Below, in pieces: positions 11,634 to 25,312 of a stretch of DNA of 64,000 nucleotides; positions within the stretch are counted from its first letter, which is position 1, and each line of letters begins with the position of its first letter. The notes below the pieces were generated by a model that had not been told where the DNA came from, did no database searches, and worked only from the letters and a program-made list of their open reading frames with translations. Made by a program: the position numbers and the translations under genes. This DNA is from Neckera pumila. Taxonomy: Eukaryota > Streptophyta > Bryopsida > Hypnales > Neckeraceae. Location: contig OZ018412.1 of the NCBI GenBank assembly GCA_963969595.1, positions 188,501 to 252,500 on the forward strand, given 5' to 3'.

Positions 11634-11816
11634 CTACCGGGTTTTACTTGGATATGGATCCATTGGTGGTGATGGTCTAGGATGACTAAAATGGGAAGAT
11701 GATGAAAACCTATAGGATGGGGACATTTTTGAACTTTCCAAAGTCTCAATAAAAGTAGACAAGTGATAGAGAAAGCGGCCTTGAATGTGGACATTGGAAC
11801 CTCCATCAGTTCGTCT
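11634..11816 (-). other. possible exon remnant, unrecognised
   Basis: On the minus strand a TTTTGCAG acceptor-like site (about 11815-11823) opens into a 61-codon frame beginning RRTDGGSNVHIQGRF and rich in Ser/Pro (SSSSHFSHPRPSPPMDPYP), ending in a stop. It lies 240 bp downstream of the kinase pseudogene's last recognisable exon. It does not match the NDR C-terminus I know, so it may be an unrelated fragment. Confidence 0.22.
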
Positions 11817-12054
11817 CTGCAAAATAAACAGCATGAAGCCATTTAACTCACACAAGCGAAGTATGATGTGTTGCTTTACAATCATCAGGCAAAACTACTA
11901 GGATGTGTCACAATCGTCTTTGTATGCAGAATTCATAATACAAACTTGCTGATAGGTACAGAAACAAGATCAGCTGCCCTTGGGGATTGCAAACAAAATA
12001 GACAACTACGGAGGCTAGGCCCAAGCTACTCAAACCAGAGTGCAAAAATGGATC

Positions 12055-13725
<1,671 letters not shown>

Positions 13726-14360
13726 AACCAAGTACCAATACTTGAACCCTTAGATACTAATGGAAAATATAAATTTGGACGACTGCAGTACACAAAACAG
13801 GCTTCATCACAGGCTTTGATGAAGCAGTCCCGAAGTTTCACATTTCTCCTCTATTCTTGCTCTCACCACTGCAAAACCCATTCAAGACAAAATGTTAAGA
13901 AAATGCCCAATCTCCACCTTCAACAATCCAAAATAGGGAGCATCCGTAACATATCTTGACCCATGTACCACCAAACATGTTTACATCATCCAGATTGTAA
14001 TATTTGAGTCTTGTGATCCCCTATATTATTGTAGGTCCGTCAAAAGCTGTAGAAGATGCCTACGCACATCCGAATTTGACAATCACCTAGAGAAGTTCAA
14101 TACATACAACACTAGCACCTTCTTATTTAATCTAAACTCCAAAATCATTTGCAAACCAGCTTTCTTTAAATTCCAGACTCATTGCTTCTAGTCTAAATAT
14201 CAAAACTCTACACTATCTTAAAGCCCCCAAATTAGCAATTCAAAACCTCGCAGCTAGATTAAGAGAGGAAAGATCAAATTTCAACTGTAAAGGCAATCCA
14301 AATTGCTCAAAGACTATCTGCCGGAACCCTAAACTTGTCCAAACTATGATTTTCTTGTCA
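13726..14360. other. upstream flank of kinase pseudogene, no exons recognised
   Basis: I searched the minus strand for HRDIKPDN, the DFG segment and the N-lobe motifs of NDR kinases and found none. The sequence is AT-rich and intron-like. Confidence 0.35.
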
Positions 14361-15190
14361 AGATACCAATATTGCCTTTCTACCTTCTAACATGAGGATC
14401 TGCCATAGCAACTGCAAGCTTCTTGCAAATCTGTTGCTTGGCCACAAGTTCCATTGTTTCCTTCACCAACCTCTAGTTGTTCAAAAGTCCACTCTCATAT
14501 ATTCTGTCGGCCAAATGAATGAGCGAGCAACCTATCTTCTAGGCCTTCATTAGCTGCTTGCAACAAATAACTTTGTCTTCCTAGAATCCAATAGTTCACT
14601 ACAAGAAAATGGGGTGTTTTAAGTGAGTTTTTTAGTATAGTCCTAGACATAAGGTTTTAAGTAATGACCTTAAAACCTTATTTTTAGGACTATACTTTAA
14701 AACTCACTTAAAACACCCCATTCTCTTGTAGTGGTTGCCTCTCTTATTATGGTAACTATCCAAACTTCTTCTCAAATTTCCTAGCCAATTCATTTAGAGC
14801 CATCTAATTCCTTAACCTTTGCTCAATCCACTCCAAAAATAATCTTTTGGGCATCCTATATTAAATCTTCCTCAAAGAACTCATCCTTCAGCAGTTCCTC
14901 AATTATGCTTTACAATGTAATTCTACCATGCAGTTTTTGTACCTTATCTCTAAGTCTTGTATCGTTGCCAAATCAAAGGTAGTAATCATTCTCAATTCTA
15001 AAACCTAATGCACCACCATTTACACATGTATAGATCCTTCAGAACTTGGTGGTGATCCTCTTATCAAACCTTCTACACTTGTCCACTACTACTTGTAAAG
15101 CCTTGGTGGTGCTCCTATCATCTCCTTGCATCTGTGTTGTCTCTCATCCATAAAGTGAGCAGACGCCTTGAATAAATCCTGGACACCCGT
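14361..15190 (-). pseudogene. decayed coding-like sequence, unassigned (interrupted by CACTA MITE)
   Basis: Minus-strand fragments look protein-like but are broken by stops, for example LVKETMELVAKQQICKKL followed by AVAMADPHVRR around 14390-14480, and RCKEMIGAPPRLYK around 15100-15145. The two stretches lie either side of the 14597-14733 insertion and may be one old element or gene. I do not recognise the family; an ancient retroelement is possible. Confidence 0.2.
14597..14733. mobile_element. CACTA-type miniature element, 137 bp
   Basis: It begins CACTACAAGAAAATGGGGTG and ends CACCCCATTCTCTTGTAGTG, so the whole element is close to a palindrome (GTGTTTTAAGTGAGTTTT and its complement continue the arms). 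A 3-bp direct repeat GTT flanks it (14594-14596 and 14734-14736). CACTA termini plus 3-bp duplication define the CACTA/En-Spm superfamily. It is too small to encode anything and would need transposase in trans. Confidence 0.9.
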
Positions 15191-17631
15191 CTTCCTAGTA
15201 AGGTAAACCAACCTATTTCTATATAAATTTGCTATCTAGGCACCTTGTAGAATTTATTTATCAATTCTCATATTTTTTAGAGATAAAAATGTTTGAGAGA
15301 AGTCATTTGCAAGTGGAATGAAATCATTCCAACAAGAAATGAATTTTTTGTGATTTTTCAAAGCCAAAATAGTAAAGCGTGACTAGCCCCTTGTTAAACC
15401 GTGGGTGGATCGACACTAAAGCACACACTAATGTGTCCCTTCCCTAAGTGCATTGCCATTATGATAAAGGGTAGCTAAGATTGTGGTAATGGGTGGGCCG
15501 ATGACGCAATTAGGTGGATTAGTGACGCAAATGGATGGATCACTGATGCAAATGGGAAGTTGCTGTAGATGGCAAAATTGGGTGGAAGGCGGTGTTGGGT
15601 TGTTTTACCTTAATACAACCCCTGGATTTAGATTGCCCATTTTGACTTGTTGAGTAATTAATGCCTTGAAATTCTCTTAGTGGAGTACCAATATGTTAGG
15701 GTAGAGAGAGCTGTTTACCTTAAGAAAGCGCTAGACTTTTGTTCGTCACTAATCGTTCAATTAAGTTTCAAGCTAAGAAAAAGCTCCAAACTCATATTAA
15801 TTTTTTTTCCCATAGGGACATTTACATCAAATACATAAGTCCTAAGTAGACAAAAACACCCCAAATTATGGCAAAAATACTCTACAGCCTTATTTATCTT
15901 CAAGGGGGATTTTTCCAAATTCCAACAATGCATATCTCATAATCAGACAAACTCAAATTTCACATGACATATTGATGTATGTTTAACAACTACTAAACCA
16001 TAGATTCATTACGGATCTTAAATTATCACCAAAATCTCAACAACTTCAAACCCTTGTTTACAAACACCCACATATAAAATTTCTTCATATCTCACAAACT
16101 AAACTTTCAAACGCTACAAATATAGGTCCATAGTTTTTAACATCACAATTCACAATTATGAAAATTGAAGCCAGAAATTCATGTGGAAGCTCAAGATATG
16201 GCTCAAATCATTGCTATCAACAATATAGTCCACTTATTACCTTGGAAATGGATGTGCTACCTTCAACTCTCTATATCTCCTCCATGCAAACTTTAAGTGT
16301 AATAATTTTGATGTCTAAGATGTAGGTCTTCAAATCATCTTTCCAACTGCACCTTCCAATTTCCAAAAGTTCCCACACAACTTTTCATATTTTCAAAAGA
16401 ATGACAATATGTCTTAAATCCACACCTTAACTTCAAACCACTAAATCTCCAAGTCCCCTAATTTTGTATGTAAAAAATGTAAAATGTAGTCCAAAACCTA
16501 AAATTTCCAACTATTCCTTTGGTTTTTTAAATGCTCAAATCTCTCAAAAGTTGCTCAAACCCTTGGAATGGCCCTCGGGGGGTGCACTTAGTGTATCTAT
16601 TCCAAACAACGTGCGAACAAAACTTTGTACCCCCTATATTTTATCCTAAAATTTAAGTAAATGAAAACAAAAAAAATATGAATATATTCTCCTAATTTGA
16701 AAGTTTATGTTTTGAATTATTGATATTTTTATTTGCTAATGACAATTAGTTACAAATTTTTGAAGTAAATAGATACACTGCAGAACTGAAAAATAACTTT
16801 CACACCCCTATATTATATCCTCAAAAATTGTCTAAAAAATGAACAAAAAAATCCTAAAAATAATTCTCTATTGAAAGCTCATTTTGAGTTGAATATTGAT
16901 GCAATAGTCATCTAAATGTGTTCTCTATAAATATTTGAGTTGAAAAATATGCCATTTTAGGTTCATTTTCAACCTCTTCTAGAAATCATTCCATATTTCA
17001 TTTGAGTTGGAAATTTTGGCAATAGAAACCTATAGTCATTACCAAACAATGCTCAAAATTTTAGGTTGAAATTATAGTTTATTAGAAACCACTTGTTCGC
17101 ACGTGGTTTGTAGTAGTAGAACCAAGTGCCCTCCCCGAGGAATGGCCGCAGGCAACTTACCCTAAGCCCAATGCGCATGACTAGCGACCAATGGCAACTT
17201 CCATCTATTGCCTTTATCCTTGTAAACTTTACTTTTATCCCTCCAAATCAGCCTTTGAGTAGATTGGATTTCAACCTTTAGACCCAAACCTTCTCTCAAG
17301 GCTTCATTATCCATTACTACACATCTAGGTCTCATATAATTTAAACCCCATAATCAAACTAGGTAAAAATCCAAAAAAAAGGTTTTACATCAGTTCTATC
17401 AAATTAATTTACTAACCATTGTAACACACACTAATCATTATAAATACATGTATTTTAATTGGTTTTTATATATTGTAAGTAAATACAGTACTATAGTTTG
17501 CCTATTCTTCTTTGCCCACTTGCTACCAATTTTGAAACAAATTGCATTGGAAAGCTTTAACACCAATATTTGACTCTACTTCCTAGCCACAAGGAGCCAC
17601 AAGGATCACATGCAAAATGCCAACGGTGCTA
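15191..17631. other. AT-rich intergenic, nothing recognised
   Basis: No supported gene, RNA or terminal-repeat structure. The 16464-16649 frame has no family signature. GTGG-rich text at 15480-15600 (repeats of a GATGCAAATGGGTGGAT-like unit) hints at local duplication only. Confidence 0.4.
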
Positions 17632-17862
17632 GAATGTGAGCCCAAGAATGCGAGCTTGTGAGCATTGAGCCTACAATATAGGTATCCATTATATAGATAC
17701 TATATACTATAGAAGGTGTATGTATCATAAACACCTATAATATGGGTATTTGTAACATATATACTCTATAATTATAGACGATTTCTATAGTATGTACACC
17801 TATAATATAGGTGTGTAGTATTCTAGGCTCATGGGCTCACACTCCTATGCTCACACAATAGC
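17632..17862 (+). mobile_element. foldback/MITE copy B
   Basis: Same family as 8720-9042 in the opposite orientation: starts TGTGAGCCCAAGAATGCGAG, carries TGTATCATAAACACC and ATATGGGTATTTGTAA, and ends CACTCCTATGCTCACA. It lacks the long AT core of copy A. Terminal TGTGAGC/GCTCACA inverted repeats are visible; a target duplication is not clear. Confidence 0.55.
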
Positions 17863-19973
17863 AATGCGAAAGCCTAGTGTTAATAAGTGTTAACTTCATC
17901 CAACCTAAAGGAAAACAAGGTGGGGTGACCAAGTTTCCACTACCTCACGTAGATGGGGGGTGTTTGGTCTCAATGGTGGTGTGCCCCATGCTATCTCTAC
18001 TCTCTAATTGCAAATATTCCTTGCTAGTGTTGAATCAATGGCTCTTTGTCCTCCAACAAGATCTTGTGCTATCCAAAAGGACTTGTTTTTATAGCCAGTA
18101 TATGAATAGGTTGCTTGTGGAGTCTCATCCCATCCACTTCTTTCAAATCAGCTTTTAGGTTGTTTGGTGGTACCTCTCCTCCTTTGGATCTTCTAATGTT
18201 CCTTCAAGGCTCACCAACATCACCCCTCAATTCATTCATCCCTCTCTAAATAGAAATATAGCTCTAAAGCACTGATTCTCTAACCATTCACTCTTCATTT
18301 GGAGAGGTATCCTCTAAATGGTCTTGGGCACCATTTTCTCCCTCCCATTTTGTTGCATTCTACCTCCTTGCTAACTCTTCTAGTATCATCTCCCACCTTT
18401 TTAAATGCATTTGATTTGTTGAAACCTTCCCAAGGCTCTATGCGTGCCATCATACAATCTTCTATTGGCCATTGCTATCATATCCACATGCCTGATTCTT
18501 CCGGATGGTACTAGCTTCACTCAAAACCGTTGCAACAATGCTTCAAGTAAAGTTGTCCTTGCTAAAGGATTTGCTAATCTTTACTTTCAAGGGTGATGTT
18601 GTCCTTCTTTAAAGCCTACTAATCTTATCTTCGGTTGGTACTTTTGGATGATGATAAGTGTACCCATGCATTTTTCATCTAATCTTTCCTTCTTCCATCC
18701 ATTTGGATTCCTTCCAACATTTTTGTCTACTTTCAATTAGGTGGTACCCAGTTGTCTTTTGGGGATTCTTTCCAATTATTCCCCTTTTACTTTTCAAGTA
18801 ATTTGCTTGGACCTGTCACCTTTGTGATTTCCCAGTTGCTATTCAATCTAACTAGTCAAAACATACCCTTTTTGATATTCTTTCACAAGCTACATCAAAG
18901 TATTCATCTTCAAAACTTTCTTCAAATTTAGCCCAAGGCTTAAAAAAATATTTCCATGCAATTCTAGCACTTTGTCTCAAACTCCTTGCACTACAAAAGA
19001 TCAAACATCTCAATAATCCTATTCTTCATCCGTGTCTTGAATTCAAGTTTCTACTTGAAACTTGGCACACTTTAGTATACATCTTATCAAGAACATCTCT
19101 CCAAAGTTTCACCTCCGAAGTCCTCTTCAATCATCTCCAAACAAGCAAAAATCCTTGACCAACAACTCCATCCTTTCTTTCTAAAGAAATCTTCCTCTTT
19201 TCTTACCCTTAGCTACTTTTACCTCCTACCTTCATAGGCACAATTTATATTTTCCTTCTCTTATGGCCCATATAACCACCTACCTCTCTACTTGTAATAT
19301 GACACAATATGCATGCTAAGATTTGGGTTATACCTACAACCTCCTCAAAACCTTCTCAATCTACTTCCTATATTTGTTTATATAATCATACAAAGTCAAT
19401 ATTTATTTTCCATATCCTAAATTGCAACTTAACAATAGAAGGATTTGTTTGCTCCAAATGGACCTATATATAATAAATTCAAAAATAGTTCATTTTCCCT
19501 CATTGACACAAGTTTGATTATAAAAGAGAGCATTTTAGAGTTAGAAAATTTGGTTAGATGTTATCCATTTTCCTTGGACAAATGAACAAAACCAATTCAA
19601 ATCTATAGCTAAAAATATTTCAAAACGCCTTCAATCTAATATAGATAGAATAATCAGTCTAAGCAAATCCATTTAGAAGAGTCTTTCCTATGTCTTTCCC
19701 ATATACCTCATTACTATATATTTAGTAGCTAATTATAAATTAGCACCAATTCTATTTGAACAAGATTTGAATCTAGACCAATTTGGGCCAAACTTCTATT
19801 TAAATAACTTCTTATGTCCTTAAAGACTTCTTCACTAGCAATATACAAGAAACCCAATTCATTATCTTTATTCCAGTGATAAAGTCAATGTGCAACAATC
19901 TCCTTTTTCAACCTTTACAATAAACTGCCATTTCTTCTATCTTGTAGATTTAATTGTAGGCATTAGATGAGAT
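17863..19973. other. CT-rich tract, possibly an old minus-strand element
   Basis: About 2 kb whose plus strand is markedly pyrimidine-rich, as expected for a purine-rich coding strand read on minus. Near 19,250-19,330 the minus strand reads YYK, stop, RGRW, which faintly recalls a zinc knuckle (CxxC-x4-H), but no cysteines are preserved. I could not identify protease, reverse transcriptase or LTRs, so no element is called. Confidence 0.2.
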
Positions 19974-20549
19974 TTAACCCCTAAAGGACCGGAGGAGTGT
20001 CTAGATTTCTAAAATTGTGAAGATCTATTATAAAATGCAACTTAGAAGAATATTTTAATGATGACTCTCAATTAATAGTTGCAAAATGCTATTTATAGAT
20101 CATACCCATACGGTTAGATCAACAAAAATACATACCAATATTTTTCAATAAAATTTGAAACCAAAAATTTGAAATTCCTTCTAAAATCAATTGTAGATTG
20201 AATTTTAATCATTTTTAAGAGATTTTTATTCCTATAAGTTCAAAATATTGAATTCTAATTATAATAATTTTTGAAGATTTTGTTTGATTTTTTTATTCAA
20301 GTCATTTTTGAAGGGTCATTTTTTGAAATGGAAAAGTTACTTTTTGAGGCTAGACTTCCTTATACCTTTTGAATTATAGAATATTTGCAAATCAAAATCT
20401 TCATAGTTTGAAACGTATAAATGTTAAAGAACTATTATAAGAATCTTCAATCAAAATTGATGGATAAAAAAACGCATGTTGGTGAGTTTAGGATTTGTTT
20501 CTGTTCATTCATTGTTTAAAATCTGAACTCATGATCCTTTAGGGGTTAA
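19974..20549. mobile_element. TTAA-bounded inverted-terminal-repeat element, 576 bp
   Basis: Left end TTAACCCCTAAAGGACCG; right end GATCCTTTAGGGGTTAA. TTAA plus CCCCTAAAGGA form matching inverted termini. The interior is AT-rich with no transposase. Part of it (AAGGGTCATTTTTTGAAATG near 20,310) recurs in reverse orientation near 58,700. See 30508, 34146 and 60180 for relatives. Confidence 0.65.
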
Positions 20550-21060
20550 AGCCTAAACAAGACCATGGATGCCTGTATACTAGGGAAGCGGGGCCCAAAA
20601 AAAAAATCAACAAAAATCCAAGGTATACATTGCAACAATTCAACCCTTTACTCTCCAAGCTAGACCAATGCATTTTATGTGAAGCATCAGGCTTGATGCA
20701 ACATTTCAAAATATACCATCCTCTAAGAAATCCATAACATTCAGTAACAATCATTGTGACTGCCTTTTCCGGACGGAATGATGTGGAATACACCACATCA
20801 TTTCATCCAAGGGATGAAATGGTGTGGTATATTTCACACCAAATCAATAACTACAAAGACACTTGGCGAAACTTGTTAGAACTCAACAAGATGCTTGAAT
20901 TAGTTACAAGGTCGCAATTGCACATTGGGGTTAACGGCAAATTAAGTACTTTAAAATAAAACTGTAAATAAAATAACAAACTTATTAAAAATAGCAATCA
21001 ATTTATAGATACCAATTATCTCAATGCTTGAATTACATCACTTTGATGTGATTGTCATTC
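20550..21060. other. intergenic with one short inverted repeat
   Basis: At 20787-20833 the arms ATACACCACATCATTTCATCC and GGATGAAATGGTGTGGTATAT enclose a short loop, matching at about 19 of 21 positions. Nothing else was recognised. Confidence 0.4.
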
Positions 21061-21701
21061 ATGTTTTGTGTTTCCAAGTGAAAAGATAACTCTATATATA
21101 CACATGGGGTGGTAGGAGGTAGAATAACCCATATGGGATAAATAAATTTGAATTTGTAGTTTCTCAAGCACTCATAGTTAAGTCACAAACAAATAATTGT
21201 GTTAAAAGTAGAATTTTAGACCTCATTTAGGCATAGTAAAAGAACTTTTCTCAAAAAACTTTGAACTAAGAAAAGTTGGTAAATGAATACAAGTTTCACC
21301 TGCAAAAATCCTTTTGGCATTATAAATCTCTAATCAAAAGTTATGGACAAATTTGAGAGAGGGGTTGGAATGGCCATTTTCTTTAACATTTTTCCAACCC
21401 CTCTCTCAAATTTGTCCATAACTTTTGATTAGAGATTCATAATGCCAAAAGGATTTTTGTAGGTGAAACTTGTCTTCAATTACCAACTTTTCTTAGTTCA
21501 AAGTTTTTTGAGAAAAGTTCTTTTACCATGCCTAAATGAGGTCTAAAATTCTACTTTTAACACAATTATTTGTTTGTGACTTAACTATGAGTGCTTGAGA
21601 AACTACAAATTCAAATTTATTTATCCCACATGGGTTGTTCTACCTCCTACCACCCCATGTGTATATATAGAGTTATCTTTTCACTTGAAAGCGCAAAACA
21701 T
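21061..21701. repeat. large foldback element, arms about 310 bp, loop about 20 bp
   Basis: The segment 21061-21370 is repeated as its reverse complement at 21392-21701 with high identity, for example AAATTTGAGAGAGGGGTTGG / CCAACCCCTCTCTCAAATTT across the loop. Each outer end carries a promoter-like block read outward: CCTACCACCCCATGTGTATA then TATAGAGTTATCTTTTC. Diverged single arms recur at about 49330-49570 and 61960-62350. A transcript would form a hairpin of about 300 bp. No coding sequence. Confidence 0.8.
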
Positions 21702-22639
21702 GTTCTTGATGACCAATGATTGTACTGCATTATTTATTGGATTTTTAGCCAACATCTTTTCTACAAATGCTTTTGGTCCTAAAATTAACAAAGAAAAAGA
21801 AACAAATTACAATGTACTGCCACTGTCTTGGTACCTAAGCTTACATTAATTATTTGAGGATGAGTTTTGTGGATGAGGACTCCGAGGAAAGAAAGGCAGC
21901 CTCTTTGAAGGCTACTGAATGGAATGTCTACTGTTGAATATCATCCTTTAATTCTCTTTTCATGAATTGGGAATTTTTGTCCTTTCTGCATTTGATGGGG
22001 AGAAGGTTGAGATGACAATGTTTGATCTTGCGGAAAGTAAAATAGCAATCAGGACACATTCAATCTCATTGGACAGTGACGCCAATAATTTAGTAAAAAA
22101 GATTAATTCTATTTAAAATGGAAAAAATTTACATTTACAAAGGAATGGAAACTTTGCCACATCAAAACTCTGACATGGTTGGACCACTGCCACGTCAACT
22201 AATATTCTTTAGTTTATTTTATCATTTTTTATTTTATGTATTTTTAAATTTTATATATTTTTAGAATTTTAAATGCTTTTTAAATGATATAATATTCTAA
22301 CAAGTGGTGCACTGATTCATAACTTAGGGGAACAGCCCTGCAACCCTCCTATGGCCCTCATTTCTCTTCTAATTGACCAATAGAGTGGTGTGTACTATCT
22401 ACCTCAAAAAGAACTCCTCTAAAAATTTTATATGACCATGCAAAGATGTTTAATCCCTGAGCGCCAAGTGCAAAATGCAGGAACTACGGCTGGCCAAAAC
22501 CACCTTCCATTCGGATGCTTCCCACAAGTGCTGAAATGACATCCTCAAAATGCCAACATTGAAATCAAAAGAGTCTTTGAGCCCCGAACTCTAGGAAAAA
22601 TATGGAATCTTTTGACAATACAAATGAAAAGATTTTCGA
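21702..22639. other. intergenic with a CATTAGATG-family relative
   Basis: Around 22,140-22,200 and 22,300-22,380 the text (TTTGCCACATCAAAACTCTG, CTATGGCCCTCATTTCTC) resembles parts of the elements at 37180-37390, 38154-38424 and 44836-47045. Ends could not be fixed. Confidence 0.3.
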
Positions 22640-23321
22640 GATCAGAAAATGTGCGAAAGTCCTAAATTTAAGGAGAATGTGCAAAAGTCCTGCACTTTGA
22701 AGGAGAGTACTGTTTTGACAATTTGCAATTATGCCCTGAAATTTGCAGAGGCTTTAGGTAAGGGAAGCATCTGAGAGGCTGATAGCCCCCCAATTTTGAG
22801 AATTTTTGCACAATTGTAAGACCACTCAATATGGACATGAATGCATAGTTGCAGTAAATGCTCACCGGGAGCACCGGTTTGGATCGACACCCTGGCCTTC
22901 GGACCGACACCCTGGCTGCACGCCAAGAAGTAGAGCATGCCAACTGGGATACCCTGCGTGCTAAGACCAACTGTTGACGCCAGCTGAAGAAGCCTGTTGC
23001 TTAGGGAAAGAACATCACGCAAGAATGATGGACAACATGCTTCGTGGGGCACGCGAATGACAGTGAGGGTTCACTACTAAACTCCACATGTTCACAACAT
23101 GATGCCATCGTAACAAGGATTATGATTCCCTGTACAGATATTTCATACCCTATCCAAGTCGGTGTGAATAGGGAGACATAATGGTCAAAAGCAATACATT
23201 CGTCAAATGCAAAAAAGACACTCGTCTACTCTTTGAACCACCACCTTGTCTGGTCCTCAATTTCTAACGTGCAGCAGCTCTGTCAGGACCACAACACTTG
23301 TCATCATATGTCCTTGAACTC

Positions 23322-23798
23322 TCAATTACCAGCAACCAATTTACAGACACCTATACCTGGTGGACACCCGCGCGAGAGAGCGAGAGAGAAAAAAAGATTC
23401 AAGGATACCCAAAAAGATTTACAAGAACTTGAAAGGTAACATAGCTCTATAGCATTGTTCAAATCAGTAGATGTTGATACCTTGATCAGTGGTCGCTTGT
23501 GAAAGAAGCAGACCATTCTTCTTCCCTGCAACAGAGAAGCAACAGCTTCCTACAGGTTACTGACTTCTCTCGTAAAATTCAATTTGAATAGGTGCTCCCT
23601 ACTGGTGACATGGTTCTAGGTTCTACGGATTCACCCCTATGATACTGGAATATCATCACCACGAGTACCGAGAAAGTACTCAACTGAAGGACACACAAAT
23701 TCCAAGATTTACCGACACACATTCGGCCGATCATTCGGGTACCTGCAGTGGAAGCCTTCACCAAGGGGACAACGTCTGCTAACTCTAATTCAAATGTG
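23322..23798 (-). CDS. candidate 3-exon 3' end of an unrecognised gene
   Basis: Three short minus-strand exons join in one frame with GT-AG borders: 23743-23798 (TFELELADVVPLVKASTA, then the first base of a Gly codon), 23481-23525 (KKNGLLLSQATTDQ) and 23322-23356 (IGVCKLVAGN, stop TGA). Every junction is phase 1, and good pyrimidine tracts (TTGCTTCTCTGTTGCAG, TTTTTTTCTCTCTCGCTCTC) precede the last two. The coherent phases argue for a real gene, but exons this short can arise by chance. Upstream exons were not fixed, and no family was recognised. Confidence 0.28.
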
Positions 23799-24159
23799 CT
23801 GTGATCGAAGTACAAAACCCCTCAGCCAAACGGAATCAAGACCGAGCCTGATCATAATTCGTCAAAGTGCAATAGTATCTCCGAATACATGTTCTTCAAC
23901 AATCCATGAGCGAGAAGTACCAAGAAAAATCGAAGTAAAGTTCATTGAAGGGAAAAATTTGATTACGGCACCTGTAGAAGTTCACAGAATCACCAATTGC
24001 CACGAGGCAAACTGCATTTGTGAGTTCAGATAAGACTCCAATTCCATTCTGAAACTGAGCCCTTGCAAGCAATCACAGTAAGGTCAAACTGGTTACATAC
24101 ACATACGAACACCATGAGCTGAGTAGCCACCTTGACCTCAAATGCGCACCACCATAACA

Positions 24160-24590
24160 CAAAGCCCCTTCCCCGGTCTGTAATAAAGATGCAATGCAAA
24201 GAATAAAAAATTTGCAAACCCTATTCTATACAACCTCAGGACAAATATTACTACACAAAAAATAATGAAAGGTGGAATCAAACCTGACCAAAGAACCTTG
24301 CTATTGCAAAATCCAAACTACTGGAAAAAATAGATTACGACTCACAAGGGATTGAATGATTACTGAATGCGAGAAACTGTGGTAAAGCAAGCCCCTCCCT
24401 AGTCTACAGCAGAGATATAACACAAAGAATCGAAATGCACAAACCCATACTTTGACAAAATATAATTATTAAAAAAAGTGCCCTCTCAAACCTCACCACA
24501 AAGCCCTGCTGTCGCTAAATCCATGCAGTATCCAAAACAGAGAACGACTCACGAAGGACTAAATCACTATTGCAAGAAACCCTAGCAGCA
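24160..24590. repeat. diverged tandem duplication, unit about 220 bp
   Basis: Segments starting CAAAGCCCCTTCCCCGGTCT (about 24160) and AAGCAAGCCCCTCCCTAGTC (about 24386) run in parallel through TAATAAAGATGCAATGCAAAG / CAGAGATATAACACAAAG to a shared GACTCACRARGGAYTRAAT block. The two copies differ by many substitutions and indels. Confidence 0.5.
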
Positions 24591-24780
24591 AATTCCCACA
24601 AATTCGAAGATACCAAGTGGGCGAAGCGCTTACTTGTTGCCATGCTGAAACACTCTCAATGACGATCTCCAAGTAAACTCCTAGCAAGGAAGCGCTCAAA
24701 AATGAACAAGCACGTTGAGGTCGAGCTCCACCAAAAGTGAAAACACGAAACAAGAGCTTCAAATCGCACATCCATCAATC

Positions 24781-24883
24781 AACAATTGGAACCTGGTTAC
24801 TCCCGCACAATCGGAACCTTGTTACTCCAGCACAATCGGAACCTCGTTACTCCCGCCACAATAGAAACCTGGTTACTTTGTTC
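24781..24883. repeat. minisatellite, about 26-bp unit x4
   Basis: Four successive copies of a unit approximating CACAATCGGAACCTGGTTAC followed by TCCCG, with small changes (CTTG, CTCG, ATAGAAACC). It lies just upstream of the proposed ATGGCAACAAG start of the minus-strand locus. Confidence 0.7.
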
Positions 24884-25312
24884 CTAGCACAAAAAGCACA
24901 CCCTAAGAAACTCCAAAATAACTGTACCCATGAATCAACTGAAAATGGTCAATCACACTGAACACCTAGACGCATTCTGTAATCCTCCACTCCTGAGAAC
25001 CCTAAACCATTAATCAACCATTCACTCTTTGTAACCATGACTACAAGTACAAAAATTCCACAGCCCACACGCAAGAGCCCTGAAACAATCATACCGTAAA
25101 CCCCCCAGAGGTGTCTCCCAGTCTGATTGGCGAGGAGTGACGAGTTCAGGAGTGAGGAGTGAGCGCAGGTCATCTTCGTGTCTTGCGCCAAATCGACCAA
25201 CGGCACGCCACCGGCCACAGACGGTGGTCCCGGTCGCTGCCTCACGCAGAAACACCACAAAAGTCTCTCTTTTTCCCACTTTATCCGTAAAACGTGAGTA
25301 CAATATCATCAC

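Larger units (their letters stand above)
22640..25312 (-). other. gene-like minus-strand locus, incompletely resolved
   Basis: This region is less AT-rich than its flanks and contains several splice-framed minus-strand segments; the best chain is given separately (23322-23798). Another candidate is the stretch ending LSLSNRLLQLASTVGLSTQ followed by GTATCC (about 22950-23055), whose phase does not join that chain. The segment 25,110-25,310 is GC-rich and may be the promoter or first exon. An ATGGCAACAAGTAAGCGC start context lies near 24,636-24,653. I cannot name a product. Confidence 0.3.

Noticed and set aside
17863..19973. Gypsy-type retrotransposon
   Set aside because: Only strand asymmetry and a vague knuckle-like phrase support it; no LTR, protease or polymerase motif could be found.
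23870..24030. Plus-strand C2-domain-like phrase RKIEVKFIEGKNLI
   Set aside because: No donor or acceptor frames it, and the better splice evidence in this region is on the minus strand.
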